This document shows positions 61,274-64,000 of a stretch of DNA of 64,000 bases, one piece after another. Within the stretch, counting starts at the first letter, position 1; every line of letters starts with the position of its first letter. A program made the position numbers and the translations under genes. The notes beneath the pieces were generated by a model that saw only the letters and a list, made by a program, of their open reading frames with translations, was not told the origin of the DNA and did no database searches. Source of the stretch: Natronorubrum halophilum (lineage in GTDB: Archaea > Halobacteriota > Halobacteria > Halobacteriales > Natrialbaceae); NCBI RefSeq assembly GCF_003670115.1, contig NZ_QQTY01000002.1, positions 1,054,001 to 1,118,000 of the forward strand, written 5' to 3'.

Positions 61274-61573
61274 ATGGAAAGCAGACAACAGATGACGGAA
61301 CGAGAGATGTCCGGACAGGCAGCGGAAGAGGTCGGCGAACAGGCCATGGGTCCCGCGTTCATCGCGTCGGCCGCATCGGTCGGGCTCTCGCTGTACTACT
61401 TCTTCATCCGGGGAGAACGCCAGCTCGGTACGTTCATCGGGCTCTGGCCGCCGACCATCCTCGCGTTCGCGAGCTACTTCAACCAGCGGAAAATGCGCCA
61501 GCAGCTCGATTCGATCACCCAGCCGGGGACGACGCTCAAGAACGCGTTCGACTCGGTGATGGGGAACAAGTAA
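61274..61573 (+). CDS. small haloarchaeal membrane protein
   Basis: A 99-residue protein with a polar N-terminus and one or two hydrophobic segments: AFIASAASVGLSLYYFFIRG (about 29-48) and TFIGLWPPTILAFASYF. A charged C-terminal tail (NQRKMRQQLDSITQPGTTLK) looks cytoplasmic. A CCTTAGTACG element centred about 28 nt before ATG 61274 suggests a leaderless transcript, though ATGs at 61292 and 61307 are possible. Function unknown. Confidence 0.75.
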   Translation: MESRQQMTEREMSGQAAEEVGEQAMGPAFIASAASVGLSLYYFFIRGERQLGTFIGLWPPTILAFASYFNQRKMRQQLDSITQPGTTLKNAFDSVMGNK

Positions 61574-61836
61574 CTGAATCGACGCGGATCGGAACGACCG
61601 CAGCGAGCATCCTTCTCATAACCGATTCGGCGGGCGGCGACCGTCGATCTTCGGCCATCGGTTGTACACAGCCGCCAGCGATCCCGCTCGGTGGAGCGCG
61701 ACTCCTCTCAACAGGCAGTACTTCCCTCACTCGCCGACCGCGGGTCGATCTACCGCTAACCCGACAGTCTGATGGGAGATACGTTCATCATCAATAGTGA
61801 CTGGTACGGGTGATCGCGAGTAGAGTCCCCGTCAAA

Positions 61837-61846
61837 CCTAAATACC
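61837..61846 (+). promoter_or_regulatory. TATA box for the ribbon-helix-helix gene
   Basis: CCTAAATACC is centred about 28 nt before the ATG at 61869, giving a leaderless transcript. Confidence 0.5.
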
Positions 61847-61868
61847 CCCTCGCCGAAAGCCGAATCAG

Positions 61869-62096
61869 ATGCCGAAAGTAGAGATCACCATACCAGAGCA
61901 CCTCGAGATGCAAATCGCCCAGATGGTCGAGCGCGGTGAATTCGTCAACCGTGAGGAGGCGATCGAGGACCTCCTGTCGACGGGCATCAAGGCCTACAAG
62001 ACCAGTGGACCGATGGACGAAGAGGAAGGAACGACCGGCGGCACCGGCCTCGAAGACGACGGCATGATGGGCCACGACGACGAGTACGTCTTCTAA
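61869..62096 (+). CDS. ribbon-helix-helix (CopG-like) protein
   Basis: A 75-residue protein. KVEITIPEHLEMQIAQMVERGEFVNREEAIEDLL, split into strand and two helices, is a CopG/MetJ-type ribbon-helix-helix that would dimerise and bind DNA. A Gly/Asp/Met-rich acidic tail (DDGMMGHDDEYVF) follows. There is no adjacent toxin gene, so an antitoxin role is not supported; a small transcription factor is likely. The target is unknown. Confidence 0.85.
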   Translation: MPKVEITIPEHLEMQIAQMVERGEFVNREEAIEDLLSTGIKAYKTSGPMDEEEGTTGGTGLEDDGMMGHDDEYVF

Positions 62097-62130
62097 CTCG
62101 GTTTTCGTATTACTCCCTCAGCCGTTAGCA

Positions 62131-62313
62131 TCAGACCGTTAGCAGCGGGATTCCGAACGCTACGGCTACGCCGATCGCCATGACGAGAAAGCCGACGGCG
62201 ACCGCACGCGAGGAATACTCGCTCATCGGGGCGGTCGTTCGCTCGGCCTCGAGATCGTGGCCGACATCGGCGGCCGAATCCTCGTCCACTTCCGGGTCCG
62301 TATCGTCGCTCAT
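62131..62313 (-). CDS. 60-residue single-span membrane protein
   Basis: A protein starting MSDDTDPEVDEDSAADVGHD, with an acidic N-terminal half and a C-terminal helix VAVGFLVMAIGVAVAFGIPLL. The start at 62313 is supported by a minus-strand TATA CTTTATTATGC (62333-62343), 26 nt upstream (leaderless). Small one-helix proteins of this layout are common in haloarchaea. Function unknown. Confidence 0.72.
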   Translation of the reverse strand: MSDDTDPEVDEDSAADVGHDLEAERTTAPMSEYSSRAVAVGFLVMAIGVAVAFGIPLLTV

Positions 62314-62429
62314 AGGTGCGTGTTGCCGATTGAGCATAATAAAGTCACCTACACGGAAAGCGGGTTGTCCCGATCGCCCGATGCAGACCACTTTACTACT
62401 CCGGGTCCCAACGCTCGCACAACACCCAT

Positions 62430-63245
62430 ATGGTACTGACCAAGCGAATCATCCCGTGTATCGACGTCGACCTGGACGAGGACGGGAACCCGGCGGTCTA
62501 CACCGGCGTTCACTTCGAGGATCTCAAGTACACCGGCGATCCGGTCGAGATGGCCAAAGCGTACAACGAAGCGGGCGCCGACGAGTTCGTCTTCCTCGAT
62601 ATCACCGCCTCCGCGGAGGGGCGCGAGACCATGCTCGACGTCGTCGAACGCGTCGCCGACGAGGTCTTCATCCCGCTCACGGTCGGCGGCGGTATCCGAA
62701 CGACGGACGACATCAAGGAAACGCTGCGCGCCGGCGCGGACAAGGTCTCGATCACGACGGGCGCGCTCGAGCGACCCGAACTGATAAACGAGGGCGCGCG
62801 CGCCTTCGGTAGCCAGTGCATCGTCATCAGCGTCGACGCCAGACGGCGCTTCGACGAGGGCGGCGAGCACTACGTCGAGATCGACGGCGAGTCCTGCTGG
62901 TTCGAGTGTACGAAGAAAGGCGGTCGCGAAGGGACGGAAATCGACGTCCTCGAGTGGGCCGCGGAGGCCGAAACGCGGGGCGCGGGCGAACTGTTCGTCA
63001 ACTCGATCGACAAGGACGGCACGAAAGACGGCTACGACATCCCGCTGACGGCGGCCGTCAGCGAGGCCGTCGACACGCCGGTCATCGCCTCTTCGGGCTG
63101 TGGCGGTCCCGAGGACATGCACGAAGTGTTCACCGAGGCCGACGCCGACGCCGGCCTCGCGGCGTCGATCTTCCACTTCGACGAGCACTCGATCGACGAC
63201 GTGAAGCGGTATCTCGAGGAGCGGGACGTTCCGGTTCGGCGCTGA
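62430..63245 (+). CDS. hisF: imidazole glycerol phosphate synthase cyclase subunit
   Basis: A 271-residue (beta/alpha)8-barrel His[20 protein letters not shown] supplies the first catalytic Asp (Asp12), [10 protein letters not shown]-type [20 protein letters not shown] binds phosphate, and [17 protein letters not shown] supplies the second catalytic Asp. [10 protein letters not shown] and AASIFHF form the other phosphate site. It makes IGP and AICAR from PRFAR using ammonia from HisH, in histidine synthesis. The gene stands alone, as his genes usually do in haloarchaea. Confidence 0.96.
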   Translation: MVLTKRIIPCIDVDLDEDGNPAVYTGVHFEDLKYTGDPVEMAKAYNEAGADEFVFLDITASAEGRETMLDVVERVADEVFIPLTVGGGIRTTDDIKETLRAGADKVSITTGALERPELINEGARAFGSQCIVISVDARRRFDEGGEHYVEIDGESCWFECTKKGGREGTEIDVLEWAAEAETRGAGELFVNSIDKDGTKDGYDIPLTAAVSEAVDTPVIASSGCGGPEDMHEVFTEADADAGLAASIFHFDEHSIDDVKRYLEERDVPVRR

Positions 63246-63315
63246 GAGCGGCGACGGAGTCGTCACGTTTCGGTTTTCAATACGCTTATACTCGCAGCGT
63301 CGCGCTCTACTACCT

Positions 63316-64000
63316 GTGAAGTGGCGGTGTACGTGGTGTGGCAAACCACACGCGGAAAACGATCCACCCTGCGACAACTGCGGACACAACGCCTTCGAGA
63401 AGGCCGTCGTCCGCGAAGGGGACGACGAGTCGTCCGTCCCGCGGACCGACACGGTCGACACCGGAACGACCTACGTCTGGACCTGTCCGAACTGCGGCCG
63501 CGATCACGTCAAGAACAACCCGCCCTGCTCGCGGTGCGGTAATCCCGAACTCGAGAAGACCGAACAGACCTACGACGACGTCGAGCGAGATCTGGTCACC
63601 CCGGGATGGCTCGAGGTAGCCAGACCCTACACGCCGATCGTCGTCGTCTTCGGCCTGATCGTCGCGCTGTTCGCGACCGGGATCGTTCCGCTCTCGATTA
63701 TTCCCGGCGTCGGCGCGCCGTCGCCGCCCGACGCGCCGGGCGAGGGAACGGAGGCGGCCGGCCTCGATCTCGAAGCCGCCGAAGGGGAGGTTCACGAGCG
63801 ACTCGAGGCCGAACGGGACGGAGACGCCTCGCGAACGCACGACGGCGACCTCGCGGCGTACGCCGAGTACCACAACCGCGCGCTGGTCGCGATCGAATAC
63901 GAGGGTGCGGAGCCCGACGGGGTGGAACCGAGTGACTTCGGCGCGGACTGTCGGGACGCACCCCACATTAGACAGTTTCCGGGGACCCTGTCAACTGCCG
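63316..64000 (+). CDS. zinc-ribbon membrane protein with possible CAP-like domain (3' end outside window)
   Basis: The visible part is 228 codons. Two zinc ribbons open the protein: KWRCTWCGKPHAENDPPCDN with CGHNAF, and WTCPNCGRDHVKNNPPCSRC with GNPELEK. A membrane helix follows (YTPIVVVFGLIVALFATGIV, about 107-126). The outer part contains EGEVHERLEAERDGDASRTH and DGDLAAYAEYHNRALVAIEY, resembling the start of CAP/SCP domains. The GTG start at 63316 is 28 nt after the TATA element GCTTATACTC (63284-63293), so it is leaderless. No stop occurs before 64000. Confidence 0.78.
   Translation, partial: MKWRCTWCGKPHAENDPPCDNCGHNAFEKAVVREGDDESSVPRTDTVDTGTTYVWTCPNCGRDHVKNNPPCSRCGNPELEKTEQTYDDVERDLVTPGWLEVARPYTPIVVVFGLIVALFATGIVPLSIIPGVGAPSPPDAPGEGTEAAGLDLEAAEGEVHERLEAERDGDASRTHDGDLAAYAEYHNRALVAIEYEGAEPDGVEPSDFGADCRDAPHIRQFPGTLSTA

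Noticed and set aside
1-64000. CRISPR arrays, tRNA or rRNA genes, insertion sequences, integrase or attachment-site repeats
   Set aside because: Looked for while reading both strands; no regularly spaced repeats, no tRNA arm pattern and no transposase or integrase motifs were found, although a short tRNA or degenerate element could be missed without a covariance-model scan.

Overview
The window looks like chromosomal DNA from a halophilic archaeon of the class Halobacteria, probably a Natrialbales-type genus; the exact genus is an inference. The evidence is high GC with strongly G/C-ending codons, very acidic proteins, archaeal TATA boxes placed 26-30 nt before start codons (leaderless transcripts), an archaeal TFB, GatCA, haloarchaeal Tat-type lipoproteins, and short stop/start overlaps (ATGA, GTGA, TAATG) linking operon genes. 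I see no rRNA, tRNA, CRISPR array, insertion sequence or integrase.

Layout. 1-4 kb: the end of a GrpB-family gene, a PHP-domain phosphoesterase overlapping an asparagine-synthase-like gene, an amphi-Trp protein and an Mrp/ApbC Fe-S carrier ATPase. 4-9.4 kb: a membrane oxidoreductase module made of a DmsB-like four-cluster Fe-S protein, a ten-helix NrfD/PsrC-type quinone-site protein and two paralogous small membrane proteins. An HTH-10 (Bat/DmsR-like) regulator lies upstream, palindromes sit at both promoters, and no molybdopterin catalytic subunit is in the window. 9.5-16.5 kb: alpha/beta hydrolase, MOSC protein, a 41-residue zinc-finger protein, TFB, gatC-gatA, a winged-helix regulator and an NRDE protein. 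16.6-25 kb: menE-menC-menA, a three-gene exported operon (DyP-like heme-peroxidase-type Tat lipoprotein, iron-transport-type Tat lipoprotein, cohesin-domain protein), and menB.

25-30 kb: a tightly overlapped operon of a pseudo-sensor with degenerate receiver domains, a CheY-like receiver, a membrane-anchored HEAT-repeat protein and a processive membrane GT2 glycosyltransferase. It looks like a signal-controlled exopolysaccharide synthase. A DUF1616 protein follows. 30-38 kb: a surface-glycan region with a flippase, two divergent type-I phosphodiesterase/alkaline-phosphatase-family proteins, a large multi-pass membrane protein and a GT2 enzyme. 38.5-46.2 kb: a MoxR/DUF58/DUF4350/DUF4129-like membrane-chaperone cluster. 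46.2-53.5 kb: a seven-gene operon with counterparts of all five Pseudomonas Wbp enzymes (WbpA, B, E, D, I) that convert UDP-GlcNAc to UDP-2,3-diacetamido-2,3-dideoxy-mannuronic acid, plus a GT2 and a DUF354 protein.

54-64 kb: a MATE exporter behind a perfect 22-bp TetR-type palindrome, a membrane DnaJ protein, menD-menF, a sulfite-oxidase-fold enzyme, three small proteins, hisF, and the start of a zinc-ribbon membrane protein. Menaquinone synthesis is therefore spread over three loci (menE-C-A, menB, menD-F). The quinone would serve respiratory modules such as the one at 4-8 kb. The most system-like findings are the receiver/HEAT/GT2 operon, the complete Wbp-type pathway, and the Fe-S/NrfD module without a catalytic subunit.
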